A stretch of 64,000 bases of DNA from contig NZ_CP019936.1 in assembly GCF_002009425.1 (NCBI RefSeq), positions 4,389,297 through 4,453,296 of the forward strand. The letters run 5' to 3'. This DNA is from Thiosocius teredinicola (GTDB lineage Bacteria; Pseudomonadota; Gammaproteobacteria; Chromatiales; Chromatiaceae). Every line of letters begins with the position of its first letter. Position 1 is the first letter of the stretch. The notes under the pieces are model-generated. The model saw only the letters and a list, made by a program, of their open reading frames with translations. It made no database searches and was not told where the DNA came from. This document shows positions 16,448 through 24,124 of this stretch, piece by piece. The position numbers were made by a program, and so were the translations under genes.

Positions 16448-17212
16448 TTGAGTATTAAGTTCTATCTGCGCAGATTGAAGAACAAGGCCAGTTGCTATCC
16501 GTTCTTGCTTCGAAATCTCAAGAAAGAGAGGTTTACCTGCCCTGTATGTGACTACAGCGGCCCGTTTCGGGATGTTCACCCTCCTACTGGATTACGAAAA
16601 CATGCCAAATGCCCAGCATGCGGTTCGCTGGAACGGCATCGAATCCAGTTCGTGGTTGTTAAAGGCTTACTGGATGGACGAGACAATTCGTCGTTAAGCA
16701 TGCTTCACGTTGCGCCGGAGCCTTTTTTCCGGGGCTTTTTCTCAGCGCGATTCGGTACATACGAGACAGCCGACCTGTCCATGAAAGGCGTCGATCATCG
16801 TGTTGACTTGCAGGAGCTTCCATTTGCAGATCAAACATATGATTTCGTGTTTGCTTCTCACGTGCTGGAACACATTGCAGACGACATCAAGGCTATCTCT
16901 GAGATCCGCAGAATCCTGAAGCCAAATGGCGTTGCGGTTCTTCCTGTGCCTTTGGTGGCAGAAAGGACTATCGAGTATCCAGAGCCCAACCCCAGTGAGG
17001 AGTATCACGTTCGAGCGCCCGGCATGGATTATTTCGATCGATATGAACCCTATTTTTCGAAAGTCGAGCGGTTTAGCTCCGATTCACTGAACGAGAAATA
17101 TCAGCTTCATATCGTTGAAGACAGGAGCCATTGGCCAACCAAGGCATGCCCCTTGCGCCCCCCCATGCAGGGTGAAAGACACATCGATATCGTTCCTGTA
17201 TGTCACGTATGA
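16448..17212 (+). CDS. SAM-dependent methyltransferase with N-terminal zinc-knuckle-like region
   Basis: A 254-residue class I methyltransferase. Residues 25-65 contain two CxxC pairs (FTCPVCDY and KCPACGSL), probably a small zinc-binding module. The catalytic domain follows: MLHVAPEPFFRGFF in place of the glycine-rich SAM loop, YETADLSMKGVDHRVDLQELPF (acidic loop), DFVFASHVLEHIADD and ISEIRRILKPNG, all typical of the Methyltransf_11 fold. The substrate is unknown. Start is TTG at 16448, supported by GGGAG upstream and by the decayed copy at 15474 that starts with the same codon. The longer frame upstream has no ribosome-binding site and crosses a cassette junction. Confidence 0.82.
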   Translation: MSIKFYLRRLKNKASCYPFLLRNLKKERFTCPVCDYSGPFRDVHPPTGLRKHAKCPACGSLERHRIQFVVVKGLLDGRDNSSLSMLHVAPEPFFRGFFSARFGTYETADLSMKGVDHRVDLQELPFADQTYDFVFASHVLEHIADDIKAISEIRRILKPNGVAVLPVPLVAERTIEYPEPNPSEEYHVRAPGMDYFDRYEPYFSKVERFSSDSLNEKYQLHIVEDRSHWPTKACPLRPPMQGERHIDIVPVCHV

Positions 17213-17226
17213 ATACATCAAGGAAA

Positions 17227-17247
17227 TCAAAGGATCGGAATCTTTGA
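17227..17247 (+). repeat. 21-bp hairpin unit, most diverged copy
   Basis: TCAAAGGATCGGAATCTTTGA; stem TCAAAG/CTTTGA, extended outward by one pair. The loop GATCGGAAT keeps the spacing of GGGTCAGAGT. It lies just after the methyltransferase gene at the left end of a 321-bp gene-free stretch (17213-17533). Confidence 0.5.
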
Positions 17248-17400
17248 TCCCTACTGACTTCTCTACCCTCACTCAGGCCGCACGGCCTGCGTCGAATAAC
17301 TGGCCCGGGAGCTAACGGGTCTTTCAACGTACTGCGTACGAACCCATCGGCAAATCACCTGAAAACGTCGAAAAACTTTACATACTTTTTCAGGTCACTT

Positions 17401-17416
17401 TTGGCGAAAACGCCAA
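17401..17416. promoter_or_regulatory. Perfect hairpin/operator-like palindrome upstream of a PEP-CTERM gene
   Basis: TTGGCG-AAAA-CGCCAA is a perfect 6-bp inverted repeat in an AT-rich 150-bp leader that also has TATATAATAAT (about 17428-17438), a plausible -10 region. It could be an operator or a leader hairpin for the gene starting at 17534. Confidence 0.35.
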
Positions 17417-17533
17417 GTCGCTGAAATATATAATAATTTTTCTCGTACCCCGAATCTCAGGCATAAAAACTGCCTTGATGTTTTCTCGGGAGAACGCTTC
17501 AAATCACAAACGACTTTCACGGTACGAAGAAAA

Positions 17534-18457
17534 ATGAATAAATCTCGCGGCTTATCACTGTTCTTAATCGGCTTGCTGTCCGCATCGTCGGCGAATGCTG
17601 CCAGCATTCTCTTCGGGCGCGTAGGCAGCTCGAGTTACGTCGCCGACGGTCAATCGTTGGTCAATTTTCTAAGCGCCGACGGCAATACCGTCGATTACGT
17701 CGACTTGAACACCACGGTTATTTCCGACTTCAGCAGCTATTCACAAGTCTGGGTCTACGACCTCGTGACGGGGCCCAACAGCTCGGCAAACCAGGTTGCC
17801 AACTATCAGAATATTGCCAACTGGTATCTGGGCCTCGCGGACCAGAACCTGATTGTCGATGGCCGAATCATCTCCTCGGCACCCGGCTGGACGAACGCCA
17901 ATGGCATGTCATCCGAGGCTGGATGGATTCAGAACTACGCCACACAGCTCGATCTGCGTGGCGGCGGTTTGGTGCTCGGAACTGACCACGCTTCGCCTGG
18001 GCAGCCGTCGGGAGTATTTGTTGACGGAATCAACCAGATCAACGCGTTAATCGGCATCGACCCATTCGAGGGCTTTTTTGGCACCTACCCCACCAGCCAG
18101 GCATTGGTCGACAGCGCCTCACCACTGGCTATCAACGGGCTGGACCCCTGCCGCGACGACCCGACGGCGCCTTGCGTCAATGACAATTCCACGACCAGCT
18201 TTGCGCCAGCGGGAACTCAGCCAAACGGCCAGGTCTTGACGCCCGTTGCCTACCACGGCGTCGTATCCGACGCCTTCGACAATGCCGCGATCGCTTCTAC
18301 GATCGGCAGCGTGACCTTCGGAACCTGCGACGACGGCAGTCAACCACCCTGCGATACAGGAACCGGTGTACCCGTTCCAGGCACGATCGCACTGATGGGC
18401 CTGGGTATTGCGGGATTCGGTCACTACCGGAGACGCAAGCAGGCCGGCGACGCCTGA
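17534..18457 (+). CDS. PEP-CTERM-type exported protein
   Basis: A 307-residue protein with a signal peptide (LSLFLIGLLSASSANA) and the C-terminal sorting signal VPVPGTIALMGLGIAGFGHYRRRKQ: a Pro-rich motif, hydrophobic helix and arginine cluster, the tripartite form recognised by exosortase. The body is rich in Asn, Ser and Asp with few charges, and contains two cysteine pairs near the end (DPCRDDPTAPC, GTCDDGSQPPC). It has features of a Rossmann-like beta/alpha domain (YVADGQSLVNFLSADGNTVDYVDL). Probably secreted to the cell surface or matrix. It is followed by a strong terminator, so it is transcribed alone. Confidence 0.85.
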   Translation: MNKSRGLSLFLIGLLSASSANAASILFGRVGSSSYVADGQSLVNFLSADGNTVDYVDLNTTVISDFSSYSQVWVYDLVTGPNSSANQVANYQNIANWYLGLADQNLIVDGRIISSAPGWTNANGMSSEAGWIQNYATQLDLRGGGLVLGTDHASPGQPSGVFVDGINQINALIGIDPFEGFFGTYPTSQALVDSASPLAINGLDPCRDDPTAPCVNDNSTTSFAPAGTQPNGQVLTPVAYHGVVSDAFDNAAIASTIGSVTFGTCDDGSQPPCDTGTGVPVPGTIALMGLGIAGFGHYRRRKQAGDA

Positions 18458-18483
18458 GAGCTGGCTTGAAGCTAGTGGCAAGG

Positions 18484-18507
18484 AACCCCGCGGCAGCGGG
18501 GTTTTTT
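18484..18507 (+). terminator. Rho-independent terminator
   Basis: Stem AACCCCGC (18484-18491) / GCGGGGTT (18496-18503) with loop GGCA and a run of six T. Ends transcription of the PEP-CTERM gene. Confidence 0.9.
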
Positions 18508-18564
18508 GTATCCATCAACGACGGATGACACACTGCACAGGACCAAAGCAAGGCACTCGGGATC

Positions 18565-18586
18565 AGAGGGGCCTGACCCTTTCTCT
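18565..18586 (-). repeat. Possible diverged hairpin unit in reverse orientation
   Basis: On the minus strand it reads AGAGAAAGGGTCAGGCCCCTCT: stem AGAG/CTCT around a loop with GGGTCAG. Only the loop core matches the 21-bp family, so membership is uncertain. Confidence 0.3.
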
Positions 18587-18615
18587 ACTTACTACACGCA
18601 GTCATTCGTAAGCCA

Positions 18616-19500
18616 ATGGCGATATTCAGTTTTAAAAAACGAAAAGCTCGAGCGCTGCACAAGCAAGCGCAAATACTCAGCGACGCAGGAAACGACGACG
18701 AAGCGTTGGTGCTATACGAAAAAGCGATCGCTTTGGCTCCAGAGAAAGCGGAAAGCCACTACAACATCGGGCTCATCTACAAGTATCGGAACGACTGGGA
18801 AAAGTCGTACGCGTTCAATGCGACAGCGAATGAGCTGGACCCGGACGATGAAAGCGCCCTATGGAATCTGGCCATAGCCGCGACCGCATTGAGAGATTGG
18901 GCCACAGCAAGAAAGGCATGGAAGGACGCTGGAATATCGATAGACAACGAAGAAGGACCGATAGAAGGTGATTTCGGGCTAACCCCCGTAAGGCTGAATC
19001 CGGATGGAAATGCTGAAGTCGTCTGGGCACAACGCATTGATCCGGCAAGAGCCAGAATATTGAACGTACCGCTGCCGGAGTCCGGCTACTTTGCCGGCGA
19101 CATCGTGTTGCATGACGGTGCGCCGGTTGGCTACCGCATGCACGGCGAGATCGAGAAACCTGTATTCAATGTACTCGAATTGTTCGAACGCTCGGCCCTC
19201 AAAACATTCAAGGTAACCGTCAAAGCCGACGGACAGAGTGACATAGACGAGTTGCAAGCAATACTCGAACAGCGCGGAATGATCGCTGAAGACTGGACTA
19301 CCAACTACAGAGTACTGTGCCAAGCGTGCAGCGAGGGAAGACCGCATGATGAGCACGACACCGTAGATGAATCCATCTGGATATCGCGCCACGAGATCGG
19401 CGTAGGCGCTTCAGATGAGACGTCGTTACGCGGAGCATTGCAAGCCTGGACCGACAACGAAGGCAGGACAATTATCGAAGTAACATGCGTGTTGGAATAA
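18616..19500 (+). CDS. Tetratricopeptide-repeat protein with unknown C-terminal domain
   Basis: A 294-residue cytosolic protein. Residues 10-115 hold three TPR units (ILSDAGNDDEALVLYEKAIALAP, AESHYNIGLIYKYRNDWEKS, ALWNLAIAATALRDWATARKAW). The rest (about 125-294) is a beta/alpha domain I cannot name; it includes LNPDGNAEVVWAQRIDPARA and a C-terminal segment with CQACSEGRPHDEHD, a cysteine/histidine-rich motif that might bind metal. No operon partner: the upstream gene ends in a terminator and the next gene starts 230 bases later. The TPR part suggests a protein-protein role. Confidence 0.75.
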   Translation: MAIFSFKKRKARALHKQAQILSDAGNDDEALVLYEKAIALAPEKAESHYNIGLIYKYRNDWEKSYAFNATANELDPDDESALWNLAIAATALRDWATARKAWKDAGISIDNEEGPIEGDFGLTPVRLNPDGNAEVVWAQRIDPARARILNVPLPESGYFAGDIVLHDGAPVGYRMHGEIEKPVFNVLELFERSALKTFKVTVKADGQSDIDELQAILEQRGMIAEDWTTNYRVLCQACSEGRPHDEHDTVDESIWISRHEIGVGASDETSLRGALQAWTDNEGRTIIEVTCVLE

Positions 19501-19593
19501 CCACGCGCTAAGACAAAGCCAGGCAGAAGAAAAAGTTTCGTTTTTCCTTCCAACTGCGTGCTGTTCTGCGCTTTGTCCTGTGAACGGTTACGC
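19496..19593 (+). other. Long imperfect palindrome, attC-like
   Basis: TAACC (19498-19502, including the TAA stop) pairs with GGTTA (19586-19590); GACAAAGC (19512-19519) pairs exactly with GCTTTGTC (19570-19577), CAGAA with TTCTG, and an inner AGAAAAA/TTTTTCCT helix closes the structure. The right core GTTACGC has one mismatch to GTTRRRY. Size and fold agree with attC, but sequence boxes are weaker than at 10294. Confidence 0.4.
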
Positions 19594-19730
19594 TTTCTGA
19601 AGAAGGCTGAATCGCTAAGTGAAAATATTTCAGCATCGCCTGGCAGGTTGCGACAAGTCGACCATGCCGTTCGCCCGCGACTCACTCAGGCGTTGGCCTT
19701 TAACCGGAGCCTCATTGATTGCAGATAGAG

Positions 19731-20147
19731 ATGAACAAAGAAGAAGCAAAAGACCGACTGTTCACACATGGTTCGTTCTTGCAGAACTCGCAAGATTGGC
19801 CAAACTGCTTTTTGGGCATGCTAAAGCCCTATCGTCGAACAATCAGCGACGATGTTTACGACGACATCATTGACTGCCTAAAGACACTGTTCGATGAGAT
19901 CACAACAGCAGACAACATTGACTCGCGAATCGTCGCCGGTGTTCATGGCATTCTGCACAGCGGCAGGATGTGGCTGTCTCATCCGGACAGCGGCCTCAGG
20001 ATGAGCGGCAGAATATCCGATGACGAAGTGGCCAGATTAGAGGGTTGGCTGGACAACATCTCGGCTATCTATCACACCATGCTGATGGTGAAGACAGACA
20101 AAGAGCATTTGTTCAGCCAGTACGTGCTGCGCAAAGACCCGCAGTAA
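19731..20147 (+). CDS. Hypothetical small helical protein
   Basis: A 138-residue cytosolic, mainly helical protein (RRTISDDVYDDIIDCLKTLFDEI; GVHGILHSGRMWLSHPD; EVARLEGWLDNISAIYHTML). No family recognised. ATG 19731 with AGATAGAG upstream is preferred over a TTG four codons earlier. The stop codon lies in AGTAACC at the left end of an attC-like palindrome, which fits a single-gene cassette. Confidence 0.65.
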   Translation: MNKEEAKDRLFTHGSFLQNSQDWPNCFLGMLKPYRRTISDDVYDDIIDCLKTLFDEITTADNIDSRIVAGVHGILHSGRMWLSHPDSGLRMSGRISDDEVARLEGWLDNISAIYHTMLMVKTDKEHLFSQYVLRKDPQ

Positions 20148-20203
20148 CCAGCACAGGCCGTCGAATGAGAGGTTTGCCGCTGGCTCTATGCCGGCTGTTA
20201 GCC
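20142..20203 (+). other. attC-like site
   Basis: The left end CAGTAACCAGCACAGGCC includes the preceding stop codon; the right end GCCGGCTGTTAGCC has core GTTAGCC (one mismatch to GTTRRRY). CAGC and GGC on the left pair with GCC and GCTG on the right. At 62 bp it is in the normal attC size range. Confidence 0.45.
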
Positions 20204-20233
20204 AACCGGAGCTTAATCGCTGAAAGGAAGAAT

Positions 20234-20725
20234 GTGCGAACAGCAACACTGATACTGGTCTCCGGAAAGATGGGGGCAGGAAAATCGACGCTGGCAAAGC
20301 AGATCGCAGAACAACGCAATGCTGTATTGATCTGCGAGGATCAGTGGTTGTCAACGCTCTACCCTGGCAACATCGCGTCATTCGAAGACTATCTTCACTA
20401 CTCGTCATTAATAAGACCGCTGGTTAAGGCGCACGTCGTCGACATCTTGGGGGCCGGCGCAGACGTGGTGTTGGACTTTCCCGCAAACACGGTAAAGCAG
20501 CGGCATTGGCTCAGAGCGATAGCCACCGACGCCGGAGCCGACAACGAACTCCACTACCTCGATCTGAGTGACGACACCTGCCTGGAACAGATTGCAAAAC
20601 GGTGCGTCGAGAGCCCAGAACGGGCGGCTTTCGACACCGAGGCGATGTTCAACGAAGTGACCAAGCACTTCCAAGAGCCGACGGAAGACGAGGGATTCAA
20701 CATTCGAGTTCACGGTCGAGCATGA
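20234..20725 (+). CDS. Small P-loop kinase-like ATPase
   Basis: A 163-residue AAA_33/zeta-toxin-like nucleotide-binding protein. ATLILVSGKMGAGKSTLAKQIA is a clear Walker A loop at the N-terminus; VLICEDQWLSTLYPG and VVLDFPANTVKQRHWL follow at positions typical of small-molecule kinases of this fold. Substrate unknown. The start is GTG at 20234 with AAGGAAGA as ribosome-binding site; the frame is open further upstream but crosses the attC-like junction. Confidence 0.75.
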   Translation: MRTATLILVSGKMGAGKSTLAKQIAEQRNAVLICEDQWLSTLYPGNIASFEDYLHYSSLIRPLVKAHVVDILGAGADVVLDFPANTVKQRHWLRAIATDAGADNELHYLDLSDDTCLEQIAKRCVESPERAAFDTEAMFNEVTKHFQEPTEDEGFNIRVHGRA

Positions 20726-20785
20726 GCATGCCCAGCACTTTCTATGCGCGCAGAGGCTGTCGACGCACTCCCTTTACGCAATGGC

Positions 20786-21505
20786 ATGTCAGCGATGACG
20801 ACCAGCGAACGAGCAGCTAACAAACAAGCCGCTCGCCAGTGGATCAGGTTAATCGCGGCCTATCTCCTTATCCCAGCGATCCTGTTGATATGCGGAGGAG
20901 ACCCCAATTGGTGGCAAGCTTGGTTATATGCCGTATTGATTCTTGTCGCCGGCATAGGCGGGCGCATGTGGGCCGAACATCGACACCCAGGCCTGACGGC
21001 TGAACGGCAAAGCACCGAGAACTTCCGCAGTGCGAAGGCTTGGGACAAAGTGCTTGCTCCACTGATGGCCGTGACCATCGTGTTCCCCTTGGTCATTGTG
21101 GCAGGGCTGGATCATCGCTATGGCTGGGCGACTGAATTCCCCCTGTGGCTCGTTGTCGTTGGTTTCATTTTGATCTTGCTCGGATACGCATTCGCCGCAT
21201 GGGCCGTCGCTGAGAACCGCTTCTTCTCCAGCGTTGTGCGGATCCAGACAGATCGAGGGCATAGGGTGTGTGACAGTGGTCCGTACCGGTTCGTGCGACA
21301 TCCGGGTTATGCGGGAAACATTCTGCCGCTGATTGGGATTGTTCTTGCCCTGGGCTCGGTTTGGACACTGATTCCTGCCGCGGTCGCTTTGATCGTCACA
21401 GTGATTCGAACAGCCCTTGAAGACCAGACATTGCTGGACGAACTACCGGGCTATCGAGACTATGCACAACGCGTGCGGTTTCGTTTGATACCCGGGGTTT
21501 ACTGA
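20786..21505 (+). CDS. Isoprenylcysteine carboxyl methyltransferase-family membrane protein
   Basis: A 239-residue integral membrane protein with about six hydrophobic segments. The C-terminal signature of the ICMT/PEMT family is present: DRGHRVCDSGPYRFVRHPGYAGN followed by RTALEDQTLLDELPGYRDYAQRVRFRLIPG, the SAM-binding region (RHP..E). Bacterial members methylate unknown substrates, possibly lipids or quinone-like compounds. The start is uncertain: ATG 20786 and 20795 and an upstream ATG 20744 are all in frame and none has a clear ribosome-binding site. Confidence 0.82.
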   Translation: MSAMTTSERAANKQAARQWIRLIAAYLLIPAILLICGGDPNWWQAWLYAVLILVAGIGGRMWAEHRHPGLTAERQSTENFRSAKAWDKVLAPLMAVTIVFPLVIVAGLDHRYGWATEFPLWLVVVGFILILLGYAFAAWAVAENRFFSSVVRIQTDRGHRVCDSGPYRFVRHPGYAGNILPLIGIVLALGSVWTLIPAAVALIVTVIRTALEDQTLLDELPGYRDYAQRVRFRLIPGVY

Positions 21506-21589
21506 AGAATGCGAAGCTGAGAGAAGACACTCTTGCCTGTAATAGTCGTCAGCCCCCCTTCTGACGTGGCCTAGACAACATCGGTGTTA

Positions 21590-21649
21590 CCCAGCGCTAC
21601 GAAATGCATTGCCGATTGGGCAAATTGCATAGTCGGTCAGGCGTTATTC
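21590..21649 (+). other. Weak attC-like palindrome
   Basis: An inner stem TGCATTGCC / GGGCAAATTGCA (21606-21630) lies before TCGGTCAGGCGTTATTC, which resembles an attC right end (GGCGTTA) but with a non-consensus core. Located between the methyltransferase-like gene and the GyrI-like gene. Confidence 0.3.
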
Positions 21650-21699
21650 GCAGCTTCGTGGTACACATAACCTCGCGAACCCCAAACAAGGACGCCACC

Positions 21700-22176
21700 A
21701 TGAAAGTTGCGATTGTCGATCGCCAACCCGCCACCATTGCCTATCTTCGCCACGTCGGCCCCTACGGCGAATCCATCGCACGGTTCTGGGAGGACACTTA
21801 TGTGCCTTGGGCAGTCGCGAACAAGCTTGGGGCAGACCACGCCAGATATGGCGTCAGCCATGACGATCCGAGTATCACCGCCCCCGAGCAATGCCGCTAT
21901 GATGCCTGCGCTGAGATCGCGCCTGAGTTTGAGGCGACGGGTGGAGCACTCAAGACAACACTCCCGGGTGGCAAGTATGCAGTGCTCGATTTCAGGGGCA
22001 CCGCCGGACAGGTGGGTGCGGCCTGGGCATCTTTGATCAAGGACTGGCTGCCTTCGAGCGGATTGCGGCTCGATAACCGCCCCTGCTTTGAGTACTACCC
22101 GAAGGGAGCCGCCTTTGATTGCAAGACGGGGGAGTTTGAGTGCGAGATATGCATCCCGGTCGCACCATCTGAATGA
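21700..22176 (+). CDS. GyrI-like small-molecule-binding domain protein
   Basis: A 158-residue stand-alone AraC-type effector-binding (GyrI-like, SHS2 fold) protein. It starts MKVAIVDRQPATIAYLRHVGPYGES, and has HDDPSITAPEQCRYDACAEI and GGKYAVLDFRGTAGQVGAAWASLIKDWLPSSGL, the paired SHS2 motifs that build the ligand pocket. Proteins of this type bind or hydrolyse hydrophobic small molecules and can give drug tolerance. ATG 21700 is preceded by AAGGACGCC. No DNA-binding domain is attached. Confidence 0.88.
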   Translation: MKVAIVDRQPATIAYLRHVGPYGESIARFWEDTYVPWAVANKLGADHARYGVSHDDPSITAPEQCRYDACAEIAPEFEATGGALKTTLPGGKYAVLDFRGTAGQVGAAWASLIKDWLPSSGLRLDNRPCFEYYPKGAAFDCKTGEFECEICIPVAPSE

Positions 22177-22271
22177 AGGGCCGGTGCCTAACCTTGGGCG
22201 CCGCCGGCAAGCCTAAGCGACGTGCAGGCCACTCTGCACTAGAGCATCAGCGCCGTTTTGCACAGGGCACG

Positions 22272-22667
22272 CTAAACGCCCTGCCGCTCAAGTACTGTCG
22301 ACCGCCGGTAGTGGAAATGCAACAGCCATCCCATCAATGTGCCGATAACCGTGCCCATGATCAGCAACTCAGCCTCCAGTGCGAAGATAGCAATGCCGAC
22401 CAAGCCCAACACGCCCCCAACAACGATCGCGACCGGATAGCCCCACCGCGGGTTGACTACGAATTCCATCACCAGCGATGCCACAATGGCTTGCACGCCG
22501 GTGAACATGTACCCGAACAGCAGCACCACGGCAAGCTCTTTGATTGGCGGTAGCTCCAGTGACCAAACCATCAGATAGACAACGGCGAATATGGTGGGCA
22601 GCAGACTGCCCATGACGATTCGGATTGCCCGTCCTTTTACCCGCTTTTTTAGGTTTTCCTTTTCCAT
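22272..22667 (-). CDS. Hypothetical four-helix membrane protein
   Basis: A 131-residue protein with a charged N-terminus (MEKENLKKRVKGR) and four closely spaced hydrophobic segments: about 15-38, 45-68, 78-98 and 103-122. No family recognised. ATG 22667 has a strong ribosome-binding site (GAAAGGAGTTGAG). It is the only minus-strand gene between 15.2 and 29.6 kb. Confidence 0.65.
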   Translation of the reverse strand: MEKENLKKRVKGRAIRIVMGSLLPTIFAVVYLMVWSLELPPIKELAVVLLFGYMFTGVQAIVASLVMEFVVNPRWGYPVAIVVGGVLGLVGIAIFALEAELLIMGTVIGTLMGWLLHFHYRRSTVLERQGV

Positions 22668-22834
22668 CTCAACTCCTTTCGATCTACCGGCGCAGTTTGA
22701 CGATCGGCCGGCACTGTCGTGAGCAGTGCAGGCCAAACCGTTTTTCAGCTGGCATCATACAGCGTGCGGGTATTGTTGCCGAAACGCTGCTAGGGTTAGC
22801 AGTAGATCGGCCTGCTTAACCGGGAGTTACTACC

Positions 22835-23461
22835 ATGTATTTGGATATCTGGCTGGTTTACCTGGGCACGATACTGGTATTCATGGTTACCCCGGGCCCA
22901 AGTCACATGCTGATGATATCGGTGAGCATGGGCAATGGCTTCAAACGGTCATTGGCGACCGCGGTAGGCGACCTGTCTGCAAACGCCATCCAGATTTTGA
23001 TGGCAGGCTTCGGTTTGGCTGCAATCATTACAACCTCACGCTATGGTTTCGTAGTGATTAAGTGGTTGGGTGTTGCCTACCTGATCTGGATGGGCGTCAG
23101 AACCATATCCCGGTCGTTCGGCGACAACGCCAATACTTCTGCCAACCCCGAAGCGTCGCTCACCCAACTCTGGCTGCGCGGATTCATTACCTCTGCAGCG
23201 AACCCGAAGGCGGTCGTGTTCTTTGCCGCATTGTTCCCTCAGTTCATCAACACCCATGAACCACTGGCGATGCAGATCCTCGTACTGGGTACTACCTACA
23301 TTGTCGTGGATGGCCTGTTTTTAGTGACTTATGGGTTGGGTTCGGATTGGTTGGCGCAGAAGCTCAAGCATCAATACAAAGCCTTGGTCGAGAGAGTCTC
23401 CGGCGCGGGCCTGGTTGCCGCCGCGATCCTGTTGGGCTTGAAGACTAGCTCAGAGCGATAA
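22835..23461 (+). CDS. LysE/RhtB family exporter
   Basis: A 208-residue six-segment transporter of the LysE/RhtB family. The family pattern is clear: MVTPGPSHMLMISVSMGNGFKRS near the first helix, AVGDLSANAIQI, GVAYLIWMGVRTI, and GFITSAANPKAVVFFAALFPQFI. These inner-membrane proteins export amino acids or homoserine lactone-like metabolites using the proton gradient. Substrate unknown. ATG 22835 has CGGGAG upstream. The 262-bp gap after it contains a GC-rich hairpin (23514-23543) but no recognisable gene. Confidence 0.9.
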   Translation: MYLDIWLVYLGTILVFMVTPGPSHMLMISVSMGNGFKRSLATAVGDLSANAIQILMAGFGLAAIITTSRYGFVVIKWLGVAYLIWMGVRTISRSFGDNANTSANPEASLTQLWLRGFITSAANPKAVVFFAALFPQFINTHEPLAMQILVLGTTYIVVDGLFLVTYGLGSDWLAQKLKHQYKALVERVSGAGLVAAAILLGLKTSSER

Positions 23462-23723
23462 GAGCCGTCTGTGTTGCCATAGCGACACACACCCAGCCGA
23501 TAAAGCCGCCCACAGGCGCGCCGCACATTTTTGCCGCGCGCCTTGCAGCGGCGGAATCGCCGGAGCCGAAGCGACATGTCGAGCGATCAACTCGGCTTTA
23601 GCCCGGATATTGGGCCCGCCGATATTCGCGAAACGAGAATCGCGTCCGTATGTCGTTTTTAGTCGACCCCATTCGTCGTACACATGAGAGTCGTAAGGGC
23701 TCGCTCGAATCAGGAGAACGACA

Positions 23724-24092
23724 ATGCGCGTGATGGTATTCGTGAAAGCCAGCGCCGAAGGCGACGAGGACTTCGTCCGCACGCCCGGGACGATCAAGAT
23801 GATGGAGGAGATGGGCAGGTTCAACGAGGCACTGCGCCGGGCCGGCGTTCTTGTGATGGCCGACGGGCTCAAGCCTTCCTTGTGCGGCAAAAGAGTCCAC
23901 TTCGATGGCGCAGGTCGTAACATTAGCGACGGCCCCTTTGCCGAACCCACGGAAGTCGTCGCAGGCTTCTGGATATGGAACGTCAAAGACATGGACGAAG
24001 CCGTGGCATGGGTGAAGCGCTGCCCGAACCCGATGCCGGGACCCAGTCACATCGAGATAAGACCGTTTTACGAGGCCGACGATCTGGGCTGA
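23724..24092 (+). CDS. YCII-related (DGPF domain) protein
   Basis: A 122-residue YciI-like protein. The motif ISDGPFAEPTEVVAGFWIW is the DGPF signature, and MRVMVFVKASAEGDED is the usual N-terminus. The fold is a ferredoxin-like dimer; these proteins often accompany sigma factors of the RpoE/SigG type or small oxidoreductases, with no proven reaction. CAGGAGAACGAC provides a strong ribosome-binding site. It lies 32 bases before a DHFR-like gene and is probably co-transcribed. Confidence 0.9.
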   Translation: MRVMVFVKASAEGDEDFVRTPGTIKMMEEMGRFNEALRRAGVLVMADGLKPSLCGKRVHFDGAGRNISDGPFAEPTEVVAGFWIWNVKDMDEAVAWVKRCPNPMPGPSHIEIRPFYEADDLG

Positions 24093-24124
24093 CCAGCGGC
24101 GCGCATCCCTACACGAGGTACCAC

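Noticed and set aside
8474-21649. CRISPR array
   Set aside because: The repeated 21-bp units are irregularly spaced by hundreds to thousands of bases and palindromic with variable stems; no spacer pattern or cas gene is present.
22186-22192. GCCTAAC as the left end of another attC site
   Set aside because: No matching GTTRRRY right end or paired arms were found within 150 bases.
23514-23543. GC-rich hairpin after lysE as a terminator
   Set aside because: The stem AGGCGCG/CGCGCCT is real but it is not followed by a T run; the only T run is inside the loop.
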